Shown piece after piece: positions 49,101 to 62,057 of a stretch of 64,000 bases of DNA (the stretch's first letter is position 1; every line of letters begins with the position of its first letter). The stretch spans positions 1,426,001 to 1,490,000 of the forward strand of contig OX457075.1 in assembly GCA_949752795.1 (NCBI GenBank). Direction: 5' to 3'. Below the pieces are notes generated by a model that did not search any database, was not told where the DNA came from, and was given only the letters and a program-made list of their open reading frames with translations. Source of the stretch: Hyperoodon ampullatus. Its lineage: Eukaryota > Chordata > Mammalia > Artiodactyla > Ziphiidae. Both the position numbers and the translations under genes were made by a program.

Positions 49101-50305
49101 GTACGTGTTAGGGTAAGGTGTAGGGTTGTAGTTAGATTTAGCTTTATCGCTAGGGTTAGGGTTAGCAAACGGTAAGGTTTAGGGTACAGGAGAGAGTAGG
49201 GTAAAGAGTTAGGGGCAGGGTACGTGTCAGGGCATGGATTAGTGTTTGTGTACGGGTTAGGATTAGGGTACGGTTTAGGTTAAGGTGTTGGGTTGGTGTT
49301 AGGGCTTGGTTTAGGGGTATGTTTTGGGTTAGTGAACGGGAAAGTTTAGGGTACAGGTGAGGGTACAGAAAAGTGTTAGGGTCAGGATACGTTTCAGGGC
49401 ACGGATTACTATTAGTGTACTGGTTAGAATTATGGTATGGGTTAGGGTGATGGGTAGGGTTGGGTATAGGGTTAGGTTTAGTGCTATGGTTAGGGTTAGC
49501 GAAATGTAAGGTTTAGGTTCCAGGTGATGTTCCAGAAATGTGTTAGGATCAGGGGACATGTTAGGTCACGGATCAGTATTCGTGTACTGGTTAGGATTGG
49601 ATACACGTTAGGGTAAGGTTTAGGAATGGGGTTAGGTTTACGTTTAGGTCTAGTGTTAAGGATAGCAAACGGTATGGTTTAGGGTACAGGTGAGTGTACG
49701 GAACTGTTTTACGGTCAGGGTACCTGTTAGGTCACGTGTAGTGTTAGTGTATGGGTTAGGATTAGTGTATGGGTTAGGGTATGGTGTAGGGTTTGTGTTT
49801 AGGGCTAGGGTTACGGTTAGCGAACCAGTAAGTTTTAGGGTACAGGTGAGGTTACGGAAAACTTTTAGGGTCAGTGTATGTGTTAGGACACCTGTTAGTG
49901 TTAGTGTACGTGTCAGGATTAGCGTCCAGTTAGGGTAAGGTGTGGGGTTGGGGTTAGTGTTAGGTTTAGGGCTACTCTTAGGATAAGCGGACGGGTAAGT
50001 TTTAGGGTACAGTTGAGGGTACGGAAAAGAGTTTGGGTCAGGTTATGTGTTAGGAAAAGTGTCAGTGTTAATGTATGGTTAGGATTAGGGTATGGGTTAG
50101 GGTAATGATTAGGGTTGGCGTTAGGGTTAGGGATAGGCTTAGCGAACGGTTAAGGTTTATGGCACATATTAGTGTATGGTAACTTGTTAGTGTCAAAGTA
50201 CGTGTGAGGTCATGGGTTAGTGTTAGTGTAGGGGTTAAAAATAGGGTACGGGTTAGAGTAAGGTGTAGGCTTGGTGTTAGGGTTAGGTTTAAGTCTACAG
50301 TTAGG
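46152..50305 (+). repeat. HOR copy, 4154 bp, 25 monomers
   Basis: The order T1-T22, T24-T26 is standard. From T8 (junction 47319) rightward it is the downstream partner of 23150-26136 and nearly identical to it: 240 bases read side by side from 23461 and 47630 showed no difference. T1-T7 (46152-47318) are not especially close to 22005-23149; for example the T7 tail just before 47319 is about 18 bp longer. Confidence 0.83.
46624..46647 (+). repeat. Four perfect TTAGGG units at T3/T4 boundary
   Basis: Exact hexamers lie immediately before the T4 junction of the HOR starting at 46152. Confidence 0.9.
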
Positions 50306-53300
50306 GTTAGCTAACGATTATGTTTAGCGTACAGGTGAGGGTATGGAAAAGTGTTAGGGTCAGGGTACGTCTCAGGGCACTGGTTAATGTTAGTGTACGG
50401 TTTAGGATTAGGGTATGGGTTAGGGTATGTTGTAGGGCTGGCGTTAGGGTTAGGTTTAGAGCTAGGGTTAGGGTTAGTGAATGGGTAAGATTTAGGTTAC
50501 AGGGGAGGTTATGGAAATGTTTTATGGTCAAAATACATTTGCGGGAATGGGTTAGTGTTAGTGTGCGGGTTAAGATTAGTGTACGTGTTAGGGTAAGGTG
50601 TAGGGTTGGAGTTAGATTTAGCTTTAGGGCTAGTGCTAGGGTTAGCGAAATGTAAGGCTTAGGGTACAGGTGAGGGTACAGAAAAGGGTTATGTTCCGTG
50701 TAAGTGTCAGGGCACGGATTAATATTAGGGTACAGGTTAGGATTAAGGTACGGATTGGCGTAAGGTGTAGGATTGGGGTTAAGGTTAGGGTTAGGGTTAG
50801 GGTTAGCGAATAGGTAATATTTAAGGTACAGGTAAGCATATGGAAACGAGTTAGGGTCAGGCTTGGTGTTAGGGCACAGGTTAGTGTTATTGTACGGATT
50901 AGGATTAGGGTACGGGTTAGGATTTTCTGTAGGGTTGAGGATAGTGTTAGGCTTAGACCTAGGGTTAGTGTTAGCGAACAGGTAAGGTTTACGGTACACA
51001 GGAGGGTACGGAAACGTGTTAGTGTCAAAGTACATGTGAGGGCATTGCTTAATTTTGGTGTACGGGTTAAGGTTAGTGTATGGGTTAGGGTATGGTGTAA
51101 GGTTGGTGTTAGCGTTGTTTAGGGAAAGGGCTAGGTTTAGCGAACGGTAAGATTTAGGGTACTGGAGAGGATATGGAAAACTGTTAGGCTCAGGGTACGT
51201 GTTAGGGCACGGGTTAGTGTTAGTGTACGGATTAGGATTAGGGTATGGGTTAGGGAAAGGTGTAGGGTTGGGGTTATGTTTAGGTGTAGGGTTGGGGTTA
51301 GGGTTAGAGAATAGGTAACATTTAGGGTACAGGTGAGCTTATGGAAACGAGTTAGGGTCAGGGTTCATGTTAGGGCACAGGTTAGTGTTAGTGTACGGAT
51401 TAGGATTAGGGTAAGGGTTAGGGTTAGGTTTAGGTTTAGACATATGGTTAGGGATAGCGAATGGTAAGATTTAGGGTACAGGAGTGGGTATGGAAAAGTG
51501 TTAGGGTCAGGGTACGTGTTAGGGCATGGGCTAGTGTTAGTTTATGGGTTGGGATTAGGGTACGGGTTAAGGTAAGGTGTAGGGTTGCGGTTAGGGTTAG
51601 GGCTAGGGCTAGGGCTAGGGTTAGGTTTAGTGCATGGGTAAGGTTTAAGGTACAGGTGAGGGTACGGAAAAGTGTTAGGTTCAGGATACGTGAAAGGGCA
51701 TGGCTTAGTATTAGTATACTTGTTAGGATTAGGGTACGGTTTGGGTAAGGTTTAGGGTTGGGGTTAGGGTTAGCTTTATGGCTAGGGTTAGGGTTAGCGA
51801 AATGTCAGGTTTAGGGTACAGGTGATGGTACAGAAACGTGTTAGTGTTAGTGTATGTGTTACGACACGTGTCAGTGTTAGTGTATGGCTTAGGATTAGCA
51901 TACGTGTTAGGGTAACGTGTACGGTTGGGGTTAGGTCTAGGTTTAGGGCTAGGGTTAGGGTTAGCGACCGGTAAGGTTTAGGGTACAGGTGAGGTTACGG
52001 AAAATTGTTAGAGTCAGGGTACGTGTTAGGGCAGGGGTTAGTGTGGGTTTACAGGTTAGGATTAGCGTACGGGTTAGGGTAATTGGTAGGGTTGGCGTTA
52101 TGGTTAGTGTTAGGGGTAGGGTTAAGTTTAGTGAACGGGTAAGGTTTAGTTTACAGCTGAGCGTACGGAAACGTTTTATTGTCAAAGTACTTGTGCGGTA
52201 TTGGGTTAGTGTTAGTGTACGGGTTAAGATTAGTGTATGTGTTAGGAGTAGGGTTGTAGTTAAGTTTAGGTTTGGGGCTAGGGTTATGGTTAACAAATGG
52301 TAAAGTTTAGGGTTAGTGTTAGGGTTAGTGTTAGGGTTAGGGGTAGGGGTAGGTTTAGGGTAGGTGTTAGGGCACGAGTTAGTGTTAATGTATGGGTTAT
52401 GATTAGGGTATGGGTTAGGGTAAGGTGTAGGGTTGGGGTTAGTTTTAGGTTTAGGGCTAGTGTTAGGGTAAGCGAATAGGTAACATTAGAGTACAGGTGA
52501 GCGTATGGAAAAGAGTTAAGGTCAGTGTTCATGTTAGGGCACAGGTTAGAGTTAGTTTAAGGATTAGGATTAGGGTACATGTTAGGGTTAGGTGTAGAGT
52601 TGGGTTTGGGTTTAGGGTTAGGTTTAGACCTAGGGTTAGGGTTAGTGAAAGGTAAGGTTTAGGGTTCAGGTGTGGGTATGGAAAAGTGTTAGGGTCAGGG
52701 TAAGTTTTAAGGCAAGGATTAGTGTTAGTGTACGGTTTAGCATTAGGGTATGGGTTAGGGAAAAGTGTAGGGTTGGGGTTATATTTAGGTGTAGGGTTGG
52801 GGTTAGGGTTAGCGAATAGGTAACATTTACGGTACAGGTGAGCTTATGGAAACGTGTTAGGGTCAGGGTTCATCTTAGGGCACAGGTTAGTGTTACTGTA
52901 TGGATTAGGATTAGGGTACGTGTTGCGATTAGGTGTAGGGTTGGGGTTAGGGTTACGTTTAGACATAAAGTTAGGGTTAGCGAATGGTAAGATTTAGGGT
53001 ACAGGAGTCGGTATTGAAAAGTGTTACGGTCAGGGTACGTGTTAGGGCATGGATTAGTGTTAGTGTACGGGTAAGGATTAGGGTACGGGTTAGGGTACGC
53101 AAAAGTGTTAGGGTCAGGGTACGTGTCAAGGCATGGCTTAGTGTTAGTATACTGGTTAGGATTAGGGTACGGTTTTGGTAAGGTTTAGGGTTGGGGTCAG
53201 GGTTAGCTTTATGGCTAGGGTTAGGGTTAGCAAAATGTCATGTTTAGGGTACAGGTGATGGTACAGAAAAGTGTTAGGGTTAGTGTATGTGTTAGGACAC

Positions 53301-55563
53301 GTGTCAGTATTAGTGTATGGCTTAGGATTAGCATACGGTTTAGTGTAAGGTGTACGTTTGGTGTTAGGTCTAGGTTTAGGGCTATTGTTAGTGTTAGAGA
53401 CCGGTAAGGATTAGGGTACAACTGAGGTTACGGAAAAGTGTTAGGTTCAGGGTACATGTTAGGGCAGGGGTTAGTGTGGGTTTACAGGTTAGGATTAGGG
53501 TACGGGTTAGGGTAATTGGTAGGGTTGGCATTATGGTTAGTGTTAGGGATAGGGTTAAGTTTAGTGAACGGGTAAGGTTTAGGTTACAGCTGAGCATACG
53601 GAAATATTTTATTGTCAAAGTATGTGTGCGGTATTGGGTTAGTGTTAGTGTACGGGTTAAGATTAGTGTACGTGTTAGAAGTAGGGTTGTATTCAGGTTT
53701 GGGTTTGAGGCTAGGGTTATGGTTAACAAATGGTAAAGTTTAGGGTTAATGTTAGGGTTAGTGTTAGGGTTAGGGGTAGGGGTAGGGTTAGGGTAGGTGT
53801 TAGGGCATGAGCTGGTGTTAGTGTATGGGTTATGATTAGGGTATGGGTTAGGGTAAGGTGTAGGGTTGGGGTTAGGTTTAGGTTTACGGCTAGTGTTAGG
53901 GTTAGCGATAGGTAACAGTAGAGTACAGATGAGCGTATGGAAAAGAGTTAAGGTCAGGGTTCATGTTAGTGCACAGGTTAGTGTTAGTTTAAGGATTAGA
54001 ATTAGGGTACATGTTAGGGTTAGGTGTTGGGTTGGGGTTGGGTTTAGGGTTAGGTTTAGACCTAGTATTAGGGTTAGTGAATGGTAAGGTTTAGGGTTCA
54101 GGTGTGGGTATGGAAAAGTGTTAGGGTCAGGGTAAGTGTTAAGGCACGGATTAGTGTTAGTGTACGGGTTAGGATTAGTGTACGGGGTAGGCTAATGGGT
54201 AGGGTTGACGTTATGTTTAGTGTTAGGGCTAGGGTTAGGGTTAGCGAACGAGTAAGGTTTAGGTTACAGTTGAGGGTACGGAAATGTATTAGTGTCAAAG
54301 TAAGTGTGAGGGAATTGGTTAGTGTTAGTGTACGCATTAAGATTAGTGTACGTGTTAGGGTAAGGTGTAGGGTTGTAGTTTGATTTAGCTTTAGGGCTAG
54401 GGTTAGGGTTAGCGAATGGTAAGATTTAGGTTACAGGAGAGAGTAGGGTAAATAGTTAGGGGCAGGGTACGTGTCACTGCATGGATTAGTGTTTGTGTAC
54501 GCGTTAGGATTAGGGTAAGGTTTAGGGTAAGGTGTTGGGTTGGTGTTAGTGCTTGGTTTAGGGGTATGTTTCGGGTTAGCGAACGGTAAAGTTTAGGGTA
54601 GAGGTGAGGGTACAGAAAAGTGTTAGGGTCAGGATACGTTTCAGGGCACGGATTAGTATTAGTGTACTGGTTAGGATTACGGTTTGGGTTAGGGTGATGC
54701 GTAGGGTTGGGTTTAGGGTTAGGTTTAGTGCTATGGTTAGGGTTAGCGAAATGTAAGGTTTAGGTTCCAGGTGATGGTCCAGAAATGTGTTAGGATGAGG
54801 GGACATGTAAGGGCACTGATTAGTGTTAGTGTACTGGTTAGGATTGTGTACGCATTAGGGTAAGGTTTAGGGATGGGGTTAGGTTTACGTTTAGGTCTAA
54901 GGTTAAGGATAGCAAACGGTATGGTTTAGGGTACAGGTGAGTGTACAGAAAAGTGTTACGGTCAGGGTACCTGTTAGGGCACGTGTAGTGTTAGTGTATG
55001 GGTTAGGATTAGTGTATGGGTTAGTGTATGGTGTAGGGTTGGTGTTAGCATTATGTTTAGGGCTAGCATTACGGTTAGCGAACCAGTAAGTTTTAGGGTA
55101 CACGTGAGGTTACGGAAAACTTTTAGGGTCAGTGTATGTGTTAGGACACCTGTTAGTGTTAGTGTACGTGTCAGGATTAGCGTCCAGGTAGGGTAAGGTG
55201 TGGGGTTGGGGTTAGGGTTAGGTTTAGGGCTAGTCTTAGGGTTAGCGAACGGGTAAGTTTTAGGGTACAGTTGAGTTTACGGAATAGAGTTTGGCTCAGG
55301 TTATGTGTTAGGAACCGTGTTAGTGTTAATGTATGGTTAGGATTAGGGTATGGGTTAGGGTAACGGTTAGGGTTGGCGTTAGGTTTAGGGATAGGCTTAG
55401 CGAACGGTTAAGGCTTATGGCACATGTGAGTGTATGGAAACGTGTTAGTGTCAAAGTACGTGTGAGGTCATGGGTTAGTGTTAGAGTAGGGGTTAAAAAT
55501 AGGGTACGGGTTAGAGTAAGGTGTAGGCTTGGTGTTAGGGTTAGGTTTAAGTCTACAGTTAGG
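50306..55563 (+). repeat. HOR copy, 5258 bp, partner of 26137-31393
   Basis: The monomer order, including the T8/T10, T17/T6 and T8/T11 hybrids and the 1433-bp offset repeat, is the same as in 26137-31393. It is one base longer because it keeps the G in ggtcagggtacc near 54967. Scattered single-base differences, many of CG/TG/CA type, show that the two copies are not the same sequence read twice. Confidence 0.83.
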
Positions 55564-58219
55564 GTTAGCTAACGATTAGGTTTAGCGTACATGTGAGGGT
55601 ATGGAAAAGTGTTAGGGTCAGGGTACGTCTCAGGGCACTGGTTAGTGTTAGTGTACGGTTTAGGATTAGGGTATGGGTTACGGTAAGATGTAGGGTTGGC
55701 GTTAGGGTTAGGTTTAGAGCTAGGTTTAGGGTTAATGAATGGGTAAGGTTTAGGTTACAGGGGAGGGTATGGAAATGTTTTAGGGTCAAAATACATTTGC
55801 GGGAATGGGTTAGTGTTAGTGTACGGGTTAAGATTAGTGTACGTGTTAGGGTAAGGGGTAGGGTTGGAATTAGATTTAGCTTTAGGGCTAGGGTTACGGT
55901 TAGCGAAATGTAAGGCTTAGGGTACAGGTGAGGGTACAGAAAAGGGTTACGGTCCGTGTACGTGTCGGGGCACGGATTAGTAGTAGGGTACGGGTTAGGA
56001 TCACAGTACGGATTAGGGTAAGGTGTAGGATTGGGTTTAGGGTTAGGGTTAGGGTTAGGGTTAGCGAATAGGTAATATTTAGGGTACAGGTAAGCATATG
56101 GAAACGAGTTAGGGTCAGGCTTGGTGTTAGGGCACAGTTTAGTGTTATTGTACGGATTAGGATTAGGGTACGGGTTAGGATTTTCTGTAGGGTTGAGGAT
56201 AGTGTTAGGCTTAGACCTAGGGTTAGTGTTAGCGAACAGGTAAGGTTTACGGTACACAGGGCGGTACGGAAACGTGTTAGTGTCAAAGTACATGTGAGGG
56301 CATTGCTTAATTTTGGTGTACGGGTTAAGGTTAGTGTATGGGTTAGGGTATGGTGTAAGGTTGGTGTTAGCGTTGTTTAGGGAAAGGGCTAAGTTTAGCG
56401 AACGGTAAGATTTAGGGTACTAGAGAGGTTATGGAAAAGTGTTAGGGTCATTGTACGTGTTAAGGCACGGGTTAGTGTTAGTGTACGGGTTAGGATTAGG
56501 GTATGGGTTAGGGAAAGGTGTAGGGTTGGGGTTATGTTTAGGTGTAGGGTTGTGGTTAGGTTTAGAGAATAGGTAACATTTAGGGTACAGGTGAGCTTAT
56601 GGAAACGAGTTAGGGTCAGGGTTCATGTTAGGGCACAGGTTAGTGTTAGTGTACGGATTAGGATTAGGGTAAGGGTTAGGGGTAGGTGTAGGGTTGGGGT
56701 TAGGCTTAGGTTTAGACATAGGGTTAGGGTTAGCGAATGGTAAGATTTAGGGTACAGGAGTGGGTATGGAAAAGTGATAGGGTCAGTGTACGTGTTAGGG
56801 CATGGATTAATGTTAGTGTACGGGTAAGGATTAGGGTACGGGTTAGGGAAATGGGTAGGGTTTGTGTTATGGTTAGGGTTAGGGCTAGGGTTAGAGTTAG
56901 CGAGCGGGTAAGGTTTACGGTACACGGGAGGGTATGGAAACGTGTTAGTGTCAAAGTACATGTGAGGGCATGGGTGAGTTTTTTTGTACTGGTTAAGTTT
57001 AGTGTACGGGTTAGGGTATGCTGTAGGGTTGGTGTTAGCGTTATGTTTAGGGCTAGGGTTAGGGTTACCGAACGGTAAGATTTAGGATACAGGAGAGAGT
57101 AGAGTAAACATTTAGGGGCAGCGTACGTGTCAGGGCATGCATTAGTGTTTGTGTACGGGTTAGGATTAGGGTACGGTTTAGGGTAAGGTGTTGGGTTGGT
57201 GTTAGGGCTTGGTTTAGGGGTATGTTTCGGTTTAGCGAACGGTAAAGTTTAGTTTACAGGTGAGGGTACAGAAAAGTGTTAGGGTCAGGATACATTTCAG
57301 GGCATGGATTAGTATTAGTGTACTGGTTAGGATTATGGTATGGGTTTGGGTGATGGGTAGGGTTGGGTTTAGGGTTAGGTTTAGGGCTATGGTTAGGCTT
57401 AGCGAAATGTAAGGTTTAGGTTCCAGGTGATGGTCCAGAAATGTGTTAGGATCAGGGGACATGTTATTGCACGGATTAGTGTTAGTGTACTGGTTAGGAT
57501 TGGGTACGCGTTAGGGTATGGTTTAGGGATGGGCTTAGGTTTACGTTTAGGTCTAAGGTTAAGGATAGCAAACGGTATGGTTTAGGGTACAGGTGAGTGT
57601 ACGGAAAAGTGTTATGGTCAGGGTACCTGTTAGGGCACGTGTAGTGTTAGTGTATGGGTTAGGATTAGTGTATGGGTTAGTGTATGGTGTAGGGTTGCTG
57701 TTAGCGTTATGTTTAGGGCTAGCGTTACGGTTAGCGAACCAGTAAGTTTTAGGGTACACGTGAGGTTACGGAAAACTTTTAGGGTCAGTGTATGTGTTAG
57801 GACACCTGTTAGTGTTAGTGTACGTGTCAGGATTAGCGTCCAGTTAGCGTAAGCTGTGGGGTTGGGGTTAGGATTAGGTTTAGGGCTAGGCTTAGGGTTA
57901 GCGAACGGGTAAGTTTTAGGGTACAGTTGAGTGTACGGAATAGAGTTTGGCTCAGGTTATGTGTTAGGAACCGTTTTAGTGTTAATGTATGGTTAGGATT
58001 AGGGTATGGGTTAGGGTAACGGTTAGGGTTGGCGTTAGGTTTAGGGATAGGCTTAGCGAATGGTTAAGGCTTATGGCACATGTGAGTGTATGGAAACGTG
58101 TTAGTGTCAAAGTACGTGTGAGGTCATGGGTTAGTGTTAGAGTAGGGGTTAAAAATAGGGTACGGGTTAGAGTAAGGTGTAGGCTTGGTGTTAGGGTTAG
58201 GTTTAAGTCTACAGTTAGG
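55564..58219 (+). repeat. HOR copy, 2656 bp, T10-T18 deleted, partner of 31394
   Basis: It has the same 16-monomer deletion form as 31394-34049, with the T9-to-T19 junction near 57070. Offset to its partner is 24170 bp throughout. T5 here keeps the usual gcgaacagg start, unlike the gctaacagg variant of its partner. Confidence 0.83.
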
Positions 58220-61200
58220 GTTAGCTAACGATTAGGTTTAGCGTACACGTGAGGGTATGGAAAAGTGTTAGGGTCAGGGTACGTCTCAGGGCACTGGTTA
58301 GTGTTAGTGTACGGTTTAGGATTAGGGTATGGGTTACGGTAAGATGTAGGGCTGGCGTTAGGGTTAGGTTTAGAGCTAGGTTTAGGGTTAATGAATGGGT
58401 AAGATTTAGGTTACAGGGGAGGGTATGGAAATGTTTTAAGGTCAAAATACATTTGCGGGAATGGGTTAGTGTTAGTGTACGGGTTAAGATTAGTGTACGT
58501 GTTAGGGTAAGGGGTAGGGTTGGAATTAGATTTAGCTTTAGGGCTAGGGTTACGGTTAGCGAAATGTAAGGCTTAGGGTACAGGTGAGGGTACAGAAAAG
58601 GGTTACGGTCCGTGTACGTGTCGGGGCATGGATTAGTAGTAGGGTACGGGTTAGGATCACAGTACGGATTAGGGTAAGGTGTAGGATTGGGTTTAGGGCT
58701 AGGGTTAGGGTTAGGGTTAGGGAATAGGTAATATTTAGGGTACAGGTAAGCATATGGAAACGAGTTAGGGTCAGGCTTGGTGTTAGGGCACAGGTTAGTG
58801 TTATTGTACGGATTAGGATTAGGGTACGGGTTAGGATTTTCTGTAGGGTTGAGGATAGTGTTAGGCTTAAACCTAGGGTTAGTGTTAGCGAACAGGTAAG
58901 GTTTACGGTACACAGGGGGGTACGGAAACATGTTAGTGTCAAAGTACATGTGAGGGCATTGCTTAATTTTGGTGTACGGGTTAAGGTTAGTGTATGGGTT
59001 AGGGTATGGTGTAAGGTTGGTGTTAGCGTTGTTTAGGGAAAGGGCTAGGTTTAGCGAACGGTAAGATTTAGGGTACTAGAGAGGTTATGGAAAAGTGTTA
59101 GGGTCATTGTACGTGTTAAGGCATGGGTTAGTGTTAGTGTACGGGTTAGGATTAGGGTATGGGTTAGGGAAAGGTGTAGGGTTGGGGTTATGTTTAGGTG
59201 TAGGGTTGTGGTTAGGGTTAGAGAATAGGTAACATTTAGGGTACAGGTGAGCTTATGGAAACGAGTTAGGGTCAGGGTTCATGTTAGGGCACAGGTTAGT
59301 GTTAGTGTACGGATTAGGATTAGGGTAAGGGTTAGGGGTAGGTGTAAGGTTGGGGTTAGGGTTAGGTTTAGACATAGGGTTAGGGTTAGCGAATGGTAAG
59401 ATTTAGGGTACAGGAGTGGGTATGGAAAAGTGATAGGGTCAATGTACGTGTTAGGGCATGGATTAATGTTAGTGTACGGGTAAGGATTAGGGTACGGGTT
59501 AGGGAAATGGGTAGGGTTTGTGTTATGGTTAGGGTTAGGGCTAGGGTTAGAGTTAGCGAGCGGGTAAGGTTTACGGTACACGGGAGGGTATGGAAACGTG
59601 TTAGTGTCAAAGTACATGTGAGGGCATGGGTGAGTTTTTTTGTACTGGTTAAGTTTAGTGTACGGGTTAGGGTATGCTGTAGGGTTGGTGTTAGCGTTAT
59701 GTTTAGGGCTAGGGTTAGGGTTAGCGAACGGTAGGATTTAGGGTACAGGAGAAAATATGAAAAAGTGTTAGGGTCAGGGTACGTGTTTGGGCATGGGTTA
59801 GTGTTAGTGTATGGGTTGGGATTAGGGTACTGGTTAGGGTAAGGTGTAGGGTTGCGGTTAGGGTTAGGGCTAGGGCTAGGGTTAGGGTTAGGGTTAGCGA
59901 ATGGGTAAGGTTTAGGGTACAGGTGAGGGTACGGAAAAGTGTTTTGGTCAGGGTACGTGTCAGGGCATGGCTTAGTATTAGTATACTGGTTAGGATTAGG
60001 GTACGGTTTGGGTAAGGTTTAGGGTTGGGGTTAGGTTTAGCTTTATGGCTAGGGCTAGGGTTAGCGAAATGTCAGGTTTAGGGTACAGGTGATGGTACAG
60101 AAAACTGTTAGGGTTAGTGTATGTGTTAGGACACGTGTCAGTGTTAGTGTATGGCTTAGGATTAGAATACGGGTTACGGTAAGGTGTACGGTTGGGTTTA
60201 GGTCTGGGTTTACGGCTAGGGTTAGGGTTAGCGACCGGTAAGGTTTAGGGTTAGGGTTAGGGTTAGGTTTAGGGGTAGGGTTAGGGTAAGTGTTAGGGCA
60301 CGAGTTAGTGTTAGTGTATTGGTTCTGATTAGGGTATGGGTTAGGGTAAGGTGTAGGGTTGGGGTTAGGTTTAGGTTTAGGGCTAGTGTTAGGGTTAGCG
60401 AATAGGTAACAGTAGAGTACAGGTGAGCGTATGGAAAAGAGTTAAGGTCAGGGTTCATGTTAGGGCACAGGTTAATGTAAGTATAAAGATTAGGATTAGG
60501 GTACATGTCAGGGTTAGGTGTAGGGTTGGGGTTGGGTTTAGGGTTAGGTTTAGACCTAGGGTTAGGGTTAGTGAATGGTAAGGTTTAGGGTTCAGGTGTG
60601 GGTATGGAAAAGTGTTAGAGTCAGGGTAAGTGTTAAGGCACGGATTAGTGTTAGTGTACGGGATAGGATTAGACAACGGGTGAGGCTAATGGGTAGGGTT
60701 GGCGTTATGTTTAGTGTTAGGGCTAGGGTTAGGGTTAGCGAACGAGTAAGGTTTAGGTTACAGGTGAGGGTACGGAAATGTATTAGTGTCAAAGTAAGTG
60801 TGCGGGAATGGGTTAGTGTCAGTGTACGCATTAAGATTAGTGTACGTGTTAGGGCAAGGTGTAGGATTATAGTTAGTTCTAGCTTTAGGGCTAGTGTTAG
60901 GGTTAGCGAACGGTGAGATTTAGGGTACAGCAGAGAGTAGGGTAAAGCGTTAGGGGCAGCGTACATGTCAGGGCATGCATTAGTGTTTGTGTACGGGTTA
61001 GGATTAGGGTACGGTTTAGGTTAAGGTGTTGGGTTGGTGTTAGGGATTGGTTTAGGCGTATGTTTCGGGTTAGCGAACGGGAAAGTTTAGGGTACAGGTG
61101 AGGGTACAGAAAAGTGATACGGTCAGGATACGTTTCAGGGCACGGATTATTATTAGTGTACTGGTTAGGATTATGGTATGGGTTAGGGAGATGGGTAGGG

Positions 61201-62057
61201 TTGGGTTTAGGGTTAGGTTTAGGGATATGGTTAGGGTTAGCAAAATGTAAGGTTTAGGTTCCAGGTGATGGTCCAGAAATGGGTTAGGATAAGGGGACAT
61301 GTTAGGGCACGGATTAGTGTTAGTGTACTGGTTAGGATAGGGTACGTGTTAGGGTAAGGTTTAGGGATGGGGTTTGGTTTACGTTTAGTTCTAGGGTTAA
61401 GGATAGCAAACGGTATGGTTTAGAATACAGTTGAGTGTACGCAAAAGTGTTACGGTCAGGGTACCTGTTAGGGCACGTCTAGTGTTAGTGTGTGGGTTAG
61501 GATTAGTGTACGGGTTAGGGTATGGTGTAGGGTTGGTGTTAGCGTTATATTTAGGGCGAGGGTTACGGTCAGCGAACCAGTAAGTTTTAGGGTACAGGTG
61601 AGGTTATAGAAAACTTTTAGTGTCAGTGTATGTGTTAGGACACCTGTTAGTGTTAGTGTACGTGTCAGGATTAGCGTCCAGTTAGGGTAAGGTGTGGGGT
61701 TGGGGTTAGGGTTAGGTTTAGGGCTAGGCTTAGGGTTAGCGAAAGGGTAAGTTTTAGGGTATAGTTGAGGGTACGGGAAAGAGTTTGGGTCAGGTTATGT
61801 GTTAGGAAACGTGTTAGTGTTAATGTATGGTTAGGATTAGGGTATGGGTTAGGGTAATGGTTAGGGTTGGCGTTAGGTTTAGGGATAGGCTTAGCGAACG
61901 GTTAAGGCTTATGGTACATGTAAGTGTTTGGAAACGTGTTAGTGTCAAAGTACGTGTGAGGGCATGGGTTAGTGTTAGTGTAGGGGTTAAAAATAGGGTA
62001 CGTGTTAGAGTAAGGTGTAAGCTTGGTGTTAGGTTTAGGTTTAGATCTACAGTTAGG
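58220..62057 (+). repeat. HOR copy, 3838 bp, 23 monomers, T13/T15 junction
   Basis: T1-T12 match 34050-36060 nearly base for base at a 24170-bp offset. T13 starts normally at 60231 (gcgaccggtaagg) but after tttaggg at 60250 continues as the T15 hexamer run, so about 341 bp (two monomers) present in the standard HOR are absent. To the right of the junction, identity with 36.4-38.2 kb drops sharply. The junction therefore marks both a two-monomer deletion and the right edge of the duplicated block. Confidence 0.83.

Larger units (their letters stand above)
47319..60250 (+). repeat. Downstream copy of 12.93-kb duplicated block
   Basis: This is the partner of 23150-36080. The left edge lies in the first bases of T8: both copies share the rare core aggattggg, but the preceding T7 tails differ in length. 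The right edge is the T13/T15 junction at 60250. About 11.2 kb (36081-47318) separates the copies and shows no equally close partner in the window, so this is not a simple whole-unit tandem repeat. Confidence 0.85.

Noticed and set aside
47319..60250. Assembly artefact in which one 12.93-kb segment was inserted twice
   Set aside because: The copies differ by scattered substitutions, a one-base indel near 30797 and different flanks, so they look like two real copies, though only long reads can settle it.
61060..61085. CENP-B-box-like string TTCG...CGGG at the T19/T20 junction
   Set aside because: The spacing is wrong: ten bases lie between TTCG and CGGG instead of the seven in the CENP-B box consensus.
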